In this document: piece after piece, positions 21,691 to 32,337 of the stretch
How positions within the stretch are numbered: the first letter of the stretch is position 1
Layout of the letters: each line of letters opens with the position of its first letter
Assembly (NCBI GenBank): GCA_032622095.1
Contig: CP136063.1
Location: 121,478,723-121,542,722, forward strand
DNA length: 64,000 nt
Reading direction: 5' to 3'
Source: Siphonodentalium dalli
Lineage: Eukaryota; Mollusca; Scaphopoda; Gadilida; Siphonodentaliidae
The notes under the pieces: generated by a model
The model's database searches: none
Seen by the model: the letters and a program-made list of their open reading frames with translations, nothing else
Told to the model about the DNA's origin: nothing
Translations under genes and position numbers: made by a program

Positions 21691-23780
21691 ATGTTTACCC
21701 ATACCATAGTATGGTAAACATAGTGTCGTTGCCCGGATTGACCACTCGTCGTTCGTCCATCTGTCTGTCTGTCTGTCCGTCTGTCCGTCTGTCTGTCCGT
21801 AGACACTTTACGAGTAATGCGATAACTCAAACATTTTTTATCCGATCGAAACCAAATTTTGTATATGGGTTTCTCAGCCCAAAATACAGATCGAGTTCGA
21901 ATTTGGGTTTGATCCGAGATTTTGTTACAGAGTTATGGCCCTTTTTCAACTTAGAATTCACGCATTCTGCCATAACTCAAACATTTTTTATCTGATTGGA
22001 ACCAAATTTGGTATGTGAGTTTCACAGCCCAAAATACAGATCGAGTTCGAATATGGGTTTGATCCGATTAATTTTAAAGGAGTTACGACCCTTTTTCGAG
22101 AAAAAAAAATGAGAATTGTATTTGTTTTTTTTTTACATTAAATTTTTTTAGATTTAGCTCCTTGCTAAATTTAGCATATACAAATATTAAATTTTGTTTG
22201 AACTAATAATAACAATAAATAAAAAATTGACGCTTTCATTTATTTTAGTTTTTTTACGATTAATTAGGTGTGATATCCTGTTTTGAAAATATGAAGATTT
22301 TATTGCAATAGTTTCATGTAATATAATGATATCAATAAATTACCATGTGATCATCCAACATCCAGAGTATATGAGAGGATTTTTATAGATGTTGTCATTG
22401 CAAGTGAAATCTGTTATGAAATGAGTGATGACATATGATACAGAGCTCTGGTGGGTCAAGCAAGATAAACAACACTGGTGGTTGGCTGTTTGTTTATTCT
22501 AACTGTCAAATTGATTAATGGCAGCACAAGACTGGTGTTTTTCCTATTCCTGAAATTTCATTACAGGCTGAGATAAGGGCACCCCTCACCTATATAAGTG
22601 TCTTCTAAATTCCATTAATTTGCTTCAAAAATAATTAACCCTTTCCAAGGTTTCCATAGACACATGCTATAATGTACATGGACTCTTCCTCATATCTCTT
22701 AATATCTATTGGGTATCTTGGCACACTATTCACTTCTATCAATTTTGGTATTGACTGATTAATTGATTTTTGAAAAATATATTAACCCTTCAGACACGTG
22801 CTTTCAATTTGAAATTAAAACAACAGCTGATAGCCAATATGATTTATCTATGCAATGGGAAGATAAATATACATGACTATTGTAAGTGATGACTTGTTTT
22901 GAAAATCAATATGGTAGATGTTAGTATTTCCAGGAACCTTATTTTCCCATTTGTTCACATTTTCATGGTTGATTGAATTTTAGGGGCCACAGAGCACTTA
23001 GAAGATTAACATTGAAGGTTGTGGCTTTTAGTGCCCAAGCTACTTGTAAAACATTGTAATGTGTGAAACCATTCAAATGAGGGCTAACTTACTTTCTTTT
23101 ATATGAACGATTTAGTGGTCATAGGGGCCAGCATCCCCATCATATTATGTCTGTATCACATTATATAGATAATACTTTTGAATTGTATAAACTACATATA
23201 TTTTTGAAAACCATACACCCCTGTTATGAAACACTTAATCTTATTTAATACACAGGTCAGATCTGATCTTATATCTGTCCATGTTTGATAAACAAAATAA
23301 CTGGGGAGAATGGGGGAAGGGGGGGGGGGAGTAATTAAAGTACCATTTAAATACGAGATGGAATCCCCTACATATATGTCGTTCTAAGCAGTCAACAATT
23401 ATAATTTCTCTTTAGAAGTGAATAATAAATTTTGAATATCTGGCATGTCAAAAGTGGCAAAGTTAGGGATTTATCACTTTTGCTTCCAATGAGTTAACTT
23501 AAACTCCTAAACATGTCCTCCGAAATCACTAAACCATTGGATCTCACAGTGAGAGGTCCTTGTGTGAATAGGGACAGAGTTATGAGATTTAAAACTACTC
23601 CTCCCCAACCCAAATACTTTAACCTTTTCTTAAGACAAATTATTTGAGCTTTTGATTTCAAGTTGGGTACTGATATATGGATTAATTCCTGTGATCATAT
23701 CTTTGACAAATTATCAGTTATGGCTAGTCGCTATCGCCAAGGTATGGGTTAAACATCTGCCGATCGTGATCGGCCTCTCG
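21691..23780 (+). mobile_element. HINE (Helentron-like), long copy 1, inside the RT gene
   Basis: The 5' end ATGTTTACCCATACC is followed by its mirror GGTAAACAT and GTCCGTCTGTCC microsatellite. The 3' end has GGTATGGGTTAAACAT, hairpin GCCGATC-GT-GATCGGC, and CTCTCG. It splits the reverse transcriptase between MNDK and TKDST; the gene reads through if the element is removed from a four-T tract, so insertion was between Ts. Two ~149-bp internal repeats (21,815-22,110) and ~1.6 kb of non-coding sequence fill it. The copy at 40,476-42,556 is very similar along its whole length. Confidence 0.8.
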
Positions 23781-24866
23781 TTTTATCATTCATTTCGCCT
23801 ATGTGATTTAGAAGTTTCAGGAGAGGGTGGATCGTAGAGTGATGTTTTCTGAAGCCAAATTGCATAGGGTTTACTAAATTTTTCTTCTCTAAAAAATCAA
23901 TCAGTCTTCTATAGGTAGCCTTTTCTAATATTTTTGAAAATACAGGAAGGATGCTTATTGGTCGGTAGTTGCAGACATCATTTTTATCTCCGGTTTTATG
24001 AATTGGGACTACACGGGCAATTTTCATTGCATCAGGAAATTTACCGCTTTCATAGGAAAGATTTACAATATGCGATATTGGATGAGACATGTACTGACAT
24101 GTCTCTTTCAAGAGCTCTGTAGTAAGACCAAAGTTATCAACACTTTTTTTATTTTTGAAGCTGCCAGTAATATGAAGAATTTCATTAGGACTAGACGGGT
24201 ACAGGAAAAAACTATCCTTTTTTGGTTCCTTTAAATATTCTGTGTAGGATTTTGTTATGGGTACCTCATTTATTTTTTTGAGTGTGTCTTGAGCTGCTTC
24301 AGAGAAGTATGTATTGAAGGCATTTGCTATTTGTTCTGGATCATTATAATCTATGCTATTCCTAGTTATTGTACATGGTATATCAGAATTATTATGTTTT
24401 CGGATAATTGCATTGTTCATAATTTGCCAAGTTTTCTTCATATCTTTTTTATTCGCTTCCAGAATGGTTTCATAATACAATCGTTTACTAACTCGCATAG
24501 TGGAGTTGAATATTTGACAGTATTTTTTATATTTTTCTTGGTTTCCTGTTGTTGGATGTTTAATTTTTTTTCGCAATAGTTTGTTTTTATTTAAAGCTGA
24601 TGTAATTAGGCCATTTGTCATCCATGGATTTCGCTTTTGTTTCTTGTTTTGTTGCACCTTAATAAGTTTTAGTGGGTAGGCAGTCTCATAAGCTGTAGCT
24701 ATAATATTCTGAAATTTGTCAAATGCATCATTTGGACAAGACGACTCAAGAACAGAAGAAAATGAACACGAGGAAAGTAACAATTTGAATCGTTCTTTGT
24801 TGTGATTATTTAAGCAACGTTTTTTGACAAATTTACTTTCGGTAGACTTTATTATATTTTTTTTAG
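23781..24866 (-). pseudogene. Reverse-transcriptase ORF2, linker and fingers
   Basis: The minus strand runs from just after the endonuclease through a basic linker (NKKQKRNPWMTNGLI) to the RT fingers with NYRPISILPVFSKILEK and FGFRKHHSTIHPL, the usual start of a CR1-like reverse transcriptase. It ends at MNDK, where the HINE is inserted. It is one base out of frame with the endonuclease near 24,867, beside a run of eight A on the minus strand. Confidence 0.85.
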
Positions 24867-25661
24867 TTAGGCAATAAATACACCAAAATGATCACTAACA
24901 TCAGTAACAACGACACCTGATATAAAAGGAGATGGATTGTTTGAATATATATGATCTATTAGTGACGATGAATAGTCTGTGACACGAGTTGCCCTTGAAA
25001 TCACTTGAACAAAACCTTGAGTGAATGCGTTATCAATGAAAGTTTCAGTTTTAGGGTGAACATGATAATTTAAGTTATTAATATTGAAGTCACCCATTAT
25101 ATAGGAATATTTCCCTTCCTTATTTATAGCTTTAGTTATTAAGTTAAAATGTGCCATGAATAAGTCTAAATCAGCCTTTGGTCGGGTGTTCGGGCGATAT
25201 ATTACACCAATGATATACGGCTTACAATTTTGTGGCTGGACTTCTATAAAGACTGATTCAAATACATGTGGTAAGAATAATGTTAGATCATCTCTTAGTT
25301 TATGGGTTAATTTATTATTAACAAAGCACCCAACTCCTCCATGGCACTCATCATCTATTGATCTGGTTTTAGTATACAGGGTATAGCCATCAAGGTCAAA
25401 ACAGCATTGCTCAGGTTGCCTAAAGAACTCACTTATTCCAATTGTATCGAGTGTATTAGAGTTTGCATGTAAAGAGTCAATCAGTTCATTAAAAGGATCC
25501 CAATGAGCTCTGATGCTCTGACAGTTCAAGTGAAATAGCTTGAGTGACAGCCCTGTTTGTTTGTTTAACTGACTATATTCTGCAGGGGAATAATACTTAC
25601 AATCGGTACTTATCTCATCATTGTCACTATCACTTTCATCAGAAATGTCCTGATTAGCCAT
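24867..25661 (-). pseudogene. AP-like endonuclease domain of ORF2
   Basis: The frame of 264 codons starts with ATG at 25,661 and contains the exonuclease-endonuclease-phosphatase fold motifs: LFHLNCQSI (Mg-site asparagine) near residue 43, ISEFFR, VGCFVN, YRPN, GDFNINN near residue 165, LIDHIYSN and a final SDHFG box. These place the Asn, Asp and His residues needed to nick target DNA. The frame then stops at TAA (24,869-24,867), one base before it should merge with the reverse transcriptase. A single lost base explains the break. Confidence 0.85.
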
Positions 25662-26453
25662 TGGGAAGTATGAAAAAATTCAGGGGCTGATCGAGAGATG
25701 CGGTCAAATATCGGAATGAGTTGTGTGAATAAGATCTATCAATTGGTAATATGTATGTATCAGAGCTGGTGAACAAAAACAAATAAGATATATAACAAAA
25801 TAAAAATGAAAGTAGTACCAGTATGTACATTCAGTACATCTTAGTTCAATTTCATCATAACGTCAAACACTGTAAGATTTATCAATTTATGGCATGATCC
25901 ACATGTTCGTATTTATCGCCAATATTTACATTGTAAACATTGCTAAAAATATCACCAGAAATATTTATACATCCGTCATATTAAGTTTGTGGAATAGAGA
26001 ATTACTCACAGAAAGCTACAGTATATATAAAAGTTCATAATACAGCTTAAGCTTCACGCTATTATCATAGATGCATTCTGACGAATCGTAAAATCAAACA
26101 TTTCCGATCATTGACGTCCATATTGCCAATCGTATTTGATCTTAGTGTGGAATCATGGGTAATTTATGCATATTCTAATTTGTATGAGTCTGCATGAAAC
26201 AGAGTTGGTCTAAATTTAGAAGTGGGCAGTCTTCACAGAATTAGGTTGTTTATTATTACAATTATGTTTACCAAATCGAGGTCGGCTAACATGTCCACGT
26301 GCGAACTGTCAGACAATAGTGGGGATAAAGTCTTTAAAAGTAAAATTTACACTATAATTCGTTTTTTTGGCGTGTTGTGGTAGACAAATTATATCGAGTA
26401 CGGTACACGATAAGTGTTTATTACAGATTAGCAGTAGGCTACTAGTACATTTA
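25662..26453. other. Spacer between retrotransposon ORFs, nothing recognised
   Basis: About 0.8 kb of AT-rich DNA with no open frame. It may be the ORF1-ORF2 spacer, or DNA from another insertion whose ends I cannot see. Confidence 0.4.
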
Positions 26454-26830
26454 CTGGTAGTAAATTATGAAAGTTACAAGTATTCAATTAATTAAAAGTC
26501 ACATCCAGGAAAAATTAGGTCATAATCTGATATTAGTTAATACTGGATACAGGTATTAACAATAGAAACTAGCACATATAAAGCTGTATTTAACAATGCT
26601 ATCATCAACTGTTGTTTGTTTCTAATTGAAACATAAGAACCTGGTAGTAAATTATGAAAGTTACAAGTATTCAATGAAATTAAAGTCACATCCAGGAAAA
26701 ATTAGGTCATAATATAATATTAGTTAATACTGGATACATGTATTAACAATAGAAACCAGCACATATAAAGCTGTATTTAACAATGCTATCATCAACTGCT
26801 GTTTGTTTCTAGTTGAGTGCCAGTGGAATG
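26454..26830 (+). repeat. 187-bp direct tandem duplication
   Basis: The block beginning CTGGTAGTAAATTATGAAAG at 26,454 is repeated at 26,641 with few changes, including CACATCCAGGAAAAATTAGG and CAATGCTATCATCAACTG. It is non-coding and left of the Harbinger-type insert. Confidence 0.8.
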
Positions 26831-26889
26831 ACAATGCAGAAACATAAAAACCTTGAGTTTTTAGTGGAAGAACATTGTCATAATTACAA

Positions 26890-28260
26890 TAAGGCCAGTA
26901 TAAATAAATTCCTAGATCATCATCCCCGCCCGCCCCGATTTGTTTGGCCCGCCCCATATATTTTTATTACCGTACTGACCCGCGTTTAGGCCCAGGGGGC
27001 CTTTGTTTTATTTGAGCTCAAAAATCCAAGTGAGCTTAAACTCTGATATGGCCCTTTGCAAACCAAAAATCCTAAGAAATCGGGACAGTAAAACTGATGA
27101 AAGCCGATCTAACGCCGATTATTTGGGAATTTTTTCAATTAAATGTGAATATTAAAATATTATAATAACACTTTAAGTCTTGTAGTTTTATTGGACAACA
27201 TTCCCATGTTAAAATGACACTATTATGTAAGTAGTCTTGACTGACAGCCGTCTTGTTCCCAAAGTGTTTGCTTGGAGTCGGGAATGCCCTGGTTATTATG
27301 TAAGCGGCAGTGTGGGTTATCTATAGTCTGACTATAGTTTATATCAATGTTCAGATTTAATCCAATCAGGAAAACAATAAGCCCGGCGCTTTATTTGTGA
27401 TCCATTGTCTACATAGAGGATGTTACAATGGCGACTAATTGCATGTTTAACAAAAGCCAGTGAGTGTAATTATTTAACAGCACTGACAGGGCAGTTGTAT
27501 TTCTACTAAAACGGCATTCTGAACTCCTCGACCTGTGACCTCTGGGGGCAAACGGTGACGGAATCTGACGAGGTTTGCCGAATGCTAAAACGTATAAAAA
27601 ACGTAATCAAAAGCATGTGTTTGAATATTTTGGTTTCGAGTGAATAAAGTTGACGCAGTTTTACGAAAAATCACAACTTTGTGGAACGCGTTCTCAGAAG
27701 ATTGTCATCGCGAATCTCGATGCAAGCTAGACCAGACGCTAGCTCTATGCCTTCACTACGCTAAGGCGTAACGTTCCCAGCATGATGACCAATTGACTCA
27801 TTTATTAAATACAATCAATGTATTTATAAATATATCAACCATGTGTTGCATATTGCAATTGCATCCTTTGTCCATGAACACAATGACATGTGCTTTCTCT
27901 ATATGCACCCGGTATATACCAATGGGCATACCCCCCCCCCCCCCCCCCCCCCCCCCCATCAACTAACACCAATGTAGTCTACAATTACATGTAGGACTTG
28001 TATTATAAATGTTGAGTGATTTACACATTTAGCTTGTATTTTTTAAGTGCTACGGTGTGTCTTCCATCACACATCCATGCATCAGGGTTGCATGCGGACA
28101 ATACAAACCACTGTGAAACTCACTCGGCTAGTTTAAGGAAAATACTGTATTGGAAACATGGTAGTTTCGAAATAAAAAATAAAAAATAAAATTCGCCACC
28201 CCGCCCCACTTTTGAAAAAAATTTGGATGATGATCTAGGAATTTATTTATACCGGCCTAA
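26890..28260. mobile_element. 1.37-kb PIF/Harbinger-type MITE
   Basis: Ends GGCCAGTATAAATAAATTCC and its inverted copy (GGCCGGTATAAATAAATTCC) extend ~30 bp, with TAA on both sides (26,890-26,892 and 28,258-28,260). A TWA duplication with a GG-starting inverted repeat fits PIF/Harbinger. CCCGCCCC motifs follow each end. A 27-base C run lies at 27,931-27,957. No transposase frame exists. Confidence 0.75.
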
Positions 28261-28549
28261 AGGATAAGATGTTTTTTTAAATTTTTTTTTTTTCTTCTTA
28301 CATGTATGTAGCAAATATTGAAAATATAAATATTTGCAGATATTGAATAAAGTTTGGCCCCCATATATAGTATCTCATCAATGTACAAGAAAGGGAAAGG
28401 AGTCTCGAGATCATCCAACCCTTTCTGCACAGACAAAATTCTCCATTGAGAGCCAAAAATTGCCAATTACCGTATCAAAATTCATTAAAATTAAACTTAA
28501 GTAAATGTCGATCAACACACAACAAATATCATACAACACAAATGTCTTA

Positions 28550-29323
28550 TCACTTGAAGTCGAAGCCACCATTGTAGTCTGTCCACCTCTCTTCGGTTGA
28601 ATTTCTGTGCTGCAGAATCACATTAACCCCTTGTACAATAATGCGTGTTTTCTTTTTGTACTGTTTGCGTAGTTTAAAAGCAGTTTCTGCAAGGTCCCCA
28701 CGTTTCCTCTTCAAGTGGGCAGGAAGATCTGTTCTAACACTTTTTCCTGTGCCGAAGAGTTTTTGAGTTGCTCCGATAACAGCTTGTTTGTCACGGTCTG
28801 TTGCAAAAACAACAATAATAGGGTTGGGTTTTTGTTCCTTTATAGCTCTGTTTCCAAATCTTTTGACTGGTATTCGATGGGCGTTAACGCATCTGTCCAT
28901 AATTTGAGCTGCTCTAGTTTGCTCTACTTTGAGATCCTCAACAAGTGATTTTTGAATAACTGCGTAAGTGTCTTCATTGTTGTGTTCCTTATAACCGTAA
29001 AACAATAAACTGTATTTTCGGTCATGGATTTCAGCCAGTGTTATTAAATCTCTTAACTCACTACACTCTGCTTTGAGATTGGATTCAATCGATGGAATTA
29101 TATTATTGGTCACATCTTCAATCTGCTCTGCATTATATGCAACACATTTATGGAGTTCAGCATGGTCTATTTTTATTTGCTTCATGTCATTACCAATCTG
29201 ATCAATTGAATTTTTCATCATATCTAGTGAAGTTTTCATGTTTTGTTGTAATTGAAGGATTAAAATCTTCAGGTCACTTCTGCTAACCTCATCGGCAGAT
29301 TCAGCTTTTTTTTCACCGGCCAT
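28550..29323 (-). CDS. Retrotransposon ORF1 protein (coiled coil plus RRM-like)
   Basis: An intact 257-codon frame starts at ATG 29,323 (context AAAATGGCCGG) and ends at TGA. Residues ~15-100 have the heptad spacing and charge pattern of a coiled coil. From ~100 the motif HDRKYSLLFYGYKE and the later PIIVVFATDRDKQAVIG look like the two core strands of the RRM-type domain in L1-like ORF1 proteins, followed by a basic C-terminal region with LKRKRGDL and RKQYKKKTRIIVQG. Such proteins trimerise, bind RNA and act as chaperones in the retrotransposon particle. The frame is unbroken, unlike ORF2. It may belong to this element or to a related one. Confidence 0.7.
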   Translation of the reverse strand: MAGEKKAESADEVSRSDLKILILQLQQNMKTSLDMMKNSIDQIGNDMKQIKIDHAELHKCVAYNAEQIEDVTNNIIPSIESNLKAECSELRDLITLAEIHDRKYSLLFYGYKEHNNEDTYAVIQKSLVEDLKVEQTRAAQIMDRCVNAHRIPVKRFGNRAIKEQKPNPIIVVFATDRDKQAVIGATQKLFGTGKSVRTDLPAHLKRKRGDLAETAFKLRKQYKKKTRIIVQGVNVILQHRNSTEERWTDYNGGFDFK

Positions 29324-29673
29324 TTTGACTGAATGTCAAGGTCACGTGTGGATTTCAAATTATCTCCGATTTGGTTTTTAAATCACTATTTTCAGGCGCT
29401 GTCCATGTCAGACTTACGTTTATAAGAATATTACGATACACATTAGTCCAATCTATAACACGAAGAAGAACATTTTACGAAAACCACCTCAAATATAAGA
29501 CTTTCGAGCGAGAATTCCTCCCAAAAATTTACAGTCGACTGTCGTGTAACATTACCGGAATTTAAATGAGATTAATGGTGTTATCAATGAAGCAAGCACC
29601 CTTGTTGTTTACATTATCACTCAGTGGTCATTAAAATCAGATTAATTTCATTTTCTCCAAGAGTGGTTGGCAT

Positions 29674-30840
29674 TTGTAGAATGAGGTTCCCAGAGGGTGA
29701 ATTCATGTTGCTCCACACAGCAGGCTAGCATAACCAAATACACCCTCTGAGAACCTTATTCTGCTTAGGCCTCATCTTCTGGGAAGTATCTAGAGTCTCA
29801 AGATCTCATTCTGCTTAGGCCTCATCTTCTGGGAAGTATCTATAGTATCAAATTTACATTGTTGTTAGTTAAATTTCCCTTCTAGGAAGTTTCTGTATCC
29901 CTTAATTTGCAGAAGATAAAATTCATGATTGAGGTGCCCAATGGGTGAACATCACCAATTTCAACTGGGGAACTTCAATCTTATTCTAGGTCTTCCAAAG
30001 CAGTTGAGGGCCTTATCAGAATGAGGTCCCCAGAGGGTGAATTTAGCGTCACTAAATTCACCCTCTGGGGACCTCATTCTGCAAATAACAGACAGACTAT
30101 CTCAAGGCTTGATTGTATAATACAGTGTGTTGCTTGAGGCCAGACATGCACAATGTAGGAACAGACATGCTTTTAGTGATGCTATCCCACACAGCGGGCT
30201 AGCATCACCAAATTCACCATTTGGAGACCTCATTCTGCTTAGGCCTCATCTTCTGGGAAGTATCTATAGTATCAAATTTACATTGTTGTTAGTTAAATTT
30301 CCCTTCTAGGAAGTTTCTATATCCCCTAATTTGCAGAAGATAAAATTCATAATTGAGGGGCCCAATGGGTGAACATCACCAACTTCAACTGGGGAAATTC
30401 AATTTTATTCTAGGTCTTCCATAGCAGTTGAGGGCCTTATCAGAATGAGGTCCCCAGAGGGTGAATTTAGCGTCACTAAATTCACCCTCTGGGGACCTCA
30501 TTCTGCAAATGACAGACACACTATTTCAAGGCTTGTTGTATAATACATTGTGTTGCTTGAGGCCAGGCTTGCACAATGTAGGAACAGACACGCTTTTTGT
30601 GATGCTATCCCGCACAGCAGGCTAGCATCACCAAATTCACCCTCTGGCGACCTCATTCTGCTTAGGCCTCATCTTCTGGGAAGTATCTATAGTATCAAAT
30701 TTACATTGTTGTTAGTTAAATTTCCCTTCTAGGAAGTTTCTATATCCCCTAATTTGCAGAAGATAAAATTCATAAATGAGGTGCCCAATGGGTGAATATC
30801 ACCAACTTCAACTGGGGAACTTAATTTTTATCCTTATCAG
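29674..30840 (+). repeat. 424-bp tandem array with long internal hairpins
   Basis: Units of ~424 bp are spaced by the landmark CTCATCTTCTGGGAAG at 29,821, 30,245 and 30,668, and by AGAATGAGGTCCCCAG at 30,018 and 30,442. Each junction carries a near-perfect inverted repeat (30,018-30,080 and 30,442-30,504): AGAATGAGGTCCCCAGAGGG on one arm and its complement on the other, with a 5-base loop. A 50-bp sub-duplication lies at 29,771-29,870. Single split unit: 10,955-11,237 plus 13,827-13,950. The two 60-codon frames are the same repeat peptide, not genes. Confidence 0.8.
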
Positions 30841-31330
30841 ATTTGTGAAAATGGGATCACAAAGTCAAATAAGGGCAGAGCAAGAGACTTAACTATTTCA
30901 CTACATAGTAATTCTTAAAATATGCTTGCAAGAACTAGTTGGCTTATATAGAATGGAATGTTCTTCCTTGACTGCAATTCAGATTTTTTTAATGGGATCA
31001 CCTGGTCAAATAGGGGCCAAGCGAAGGACAGTTTCCCTCTTAATATGCTTCCTTCACAAGGACCATCAGGTCTATTTGACTGATATTTATGATATGTATG
31101 AAGGGTTCTTTGGTGTCTGGGATTCAAATTTATTCAGATGGGGTGACCAGGTTAAATAGGGTGGGACCAGGGACATAACTATATGTCTCTATAGTAATTC
31201 TTAAAATGTCTTCTCAAGAGAGTTTGGACTATTTAGCTTACATATAGTATGGAGGAATCAGGAGGATCCTTTAGTGACTGAGATTCAGATTTGTTAAAAT
31301 GAGGTCAACCTGTCAAGAAATGGCAGGCTA
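30841..31330 (+). repeat. GATTTAGCTTATATTTGG-type repeat blocks, decayed
   Basis: Blocks with CAGATTTGTGAAAATGGG, TAGTAATTCTTAAAAT, ATTTAGCTTACATATAG and GGTGACTGAG-like landmarks resemble those at 13,951-14,895 and 17,829-18,400. They are shuffled and non-coding. Confidence 0.5.
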
Positions 31331-31699
31331 TGGGGAGTTAACACTTTTGTGTCTAATAAAATCATTGAAATACCAAATTCATTAAAACATTTACCTTGGA
31401 ACCACCTGACTGATTGGTCTGACATACATGTATTGTGTTTTGGGTCCATGGATAATTGGGCTTCAAACATGTTTAAATGGTTTTAGAAAAAGGCGCTTGT
31501 GAGATTGGAAATTTCCAACAATTGAGAAAGTTTGAGGTGTCGGTTGTGAAATTCCAACCTAAGACTTGGGAGTCTGGATCCCGGTCAGGAGGGGACTTGT
31601 TGAGGTGGAGGAGGGGGGTGATCAGTAGTGTACAGTTGGCAATTTCAAGGTGGATTTTTACCAAGCTACATACTTGAAGTCTCTCTAGCCACATATCCT

Positions 31700-31818
31700 G
31701 TTTAAATCTACTTCTTTTAAAGTGATTATGAAAAGTGCTGACTGTTTTGGTCTCCAGAGTCCCAGTCTTATCAGTCTTTGCAGTCTGGTGAGCGACCCCA
31801 CAGTCATTGACTGTCTTG
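31700..31818 (+). repeat. CAGTC-rich dispersed repeat, copy 3
   Basis: It contains AAGTGATTATGAAAAGTGC, TGACTGTTTTGG, CAGAGTCCCAGTC, CAGTCTGGTGAGCGACC and CAGTCATTGACTGTCTTG in the same order as the other copies. It leads straight into the duplicated segment that received the Helitron. Confidence 0.6.
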
Positions 31819-31837
31819 AAAACAAAAGTCAAGATCA

Positions 31838-32337
31838 TCTCATATATATTTTGAAGACCATTTATACAAATCTACGATTTGAAAACCATTTATACAAATC
31901 TACGATTCTCGACCGATCGGGACGAAACTTGGTACGTTTGTGTAGTTTGACCAGGCGGTCGACGTTGTCATATTGGCGAGCCCGTGCAGCGCCACCTTCG
32001 CGCATGCGCAGACGAGATCTCGGAAACGGGTGGAGCTATCGACTTGAAATTTGGTATGTGAATGTATCTTGCCCCGGATACAAATTTTATCGGGTCGCCG
32101 AGCCCGTGCGACGCCAGCTTCACGCATGCGCAGACCAGATATCGGAAACGGGTGGAGCTATCGACTTGAAATTTGGTATGTGAATGTATCTTGCCCCGGA
32201 TACGAATTTTATCGGGTCGCCGAGCCCGTGCGACGCCAGCTTCGCGCATGCGCAGACCAGATCTCGGAAACGGGTGGAGCTATCGACTTGAAATTTGGTT
32301 TTTGAATAGCCTGGACAATGTCGGGCTCATCGGCTAG
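31838..32337 (+). mobile_element. 500-bp non-autonomous Helitron with visible empty site
   Basis: The element starts TCTCATATAT and ends GGCTAG, and lies exactly between A (31,837) and T (32,338). The 3' hairpin AGCCTGGACAATGTCGGGCT (32,308-32,327) stands six bases before CTAG. TC start, CTRR end, 3' hairpin and A-T target without duplication are the classical Helitron rules. The same flanking sequence without the element is present at 32,721-32,936, where AAGATCA-TGATATA reads through at 32,749/32,750. No Rep-helicase is encoded; three 122-bp tandem units fill the body. Confidence 0.88.
31978..32299 (+). repeat. 122-bp tandem repeats in the Helitron
   Basis: Units start with GAGCCCGTGC at 31,978, 32,100 and 32,222 (last one partial). 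Each has CGCGCATGCGCAGAC, CGGAAACGGGTGGAGC, ATCGACTTGAAATTTGG and TTGCCCCGGATAC. Frames of ~85-150 codons on both strands arise because the unit is stop-poor; they repeat the same peptide and are not genes. A 27-bp duplication (CCATTTATACAAATCTACG) lies at 31,858-31,907. Confidence 0.85.

Larger units (their letters stand above)
18931..29340 (-). mobile_element. Non-LTR retrotransposon (CR1/L2-like), multiply interrupted
   Basis: Read on the minus strand the order is: ORF1 (29,323-28,550), a spacer, an AP-type endonuclease (25,661-24,870), reverse transcriptase (24,866-20,862, interrupted), a C-terminal segment (19,670-19,310), then an AATAAA-like signal and a TATC tail (18,950-18,931). A microsatellite tail and an endonuclease ending in a SDHF box are typical of the CR1/L2/Jockey side of non-LTR elements. 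Three later elements are inserted: 26,893-28,257, 21,691-23,780 and 19,675-20,857. ORF1 and ORF2 are ~1.5 kb apart even without the insert, so they could come from two elements. Several frameshifts show it is dead. Confidence 0.8.

Noticed and set aside
27931-27957. C27 homopolymer as a functional signal
   Set aside because: A simple repeat inside a MITE; length in assemblies is unreliable.
29674-30840. CRISPR-like array
   Set aside because: The period is 424 bp with no short spacers, and the sequence is eukaryotic; it is a tandem repeat of hairpin-bearing units.
31722-32305. Open frames of 75-153 codons on both strands
   Set aside because: They arise from the stop-poor 122-bp Helitron tandem unit and encode the same peptide repeatedly on both strands.
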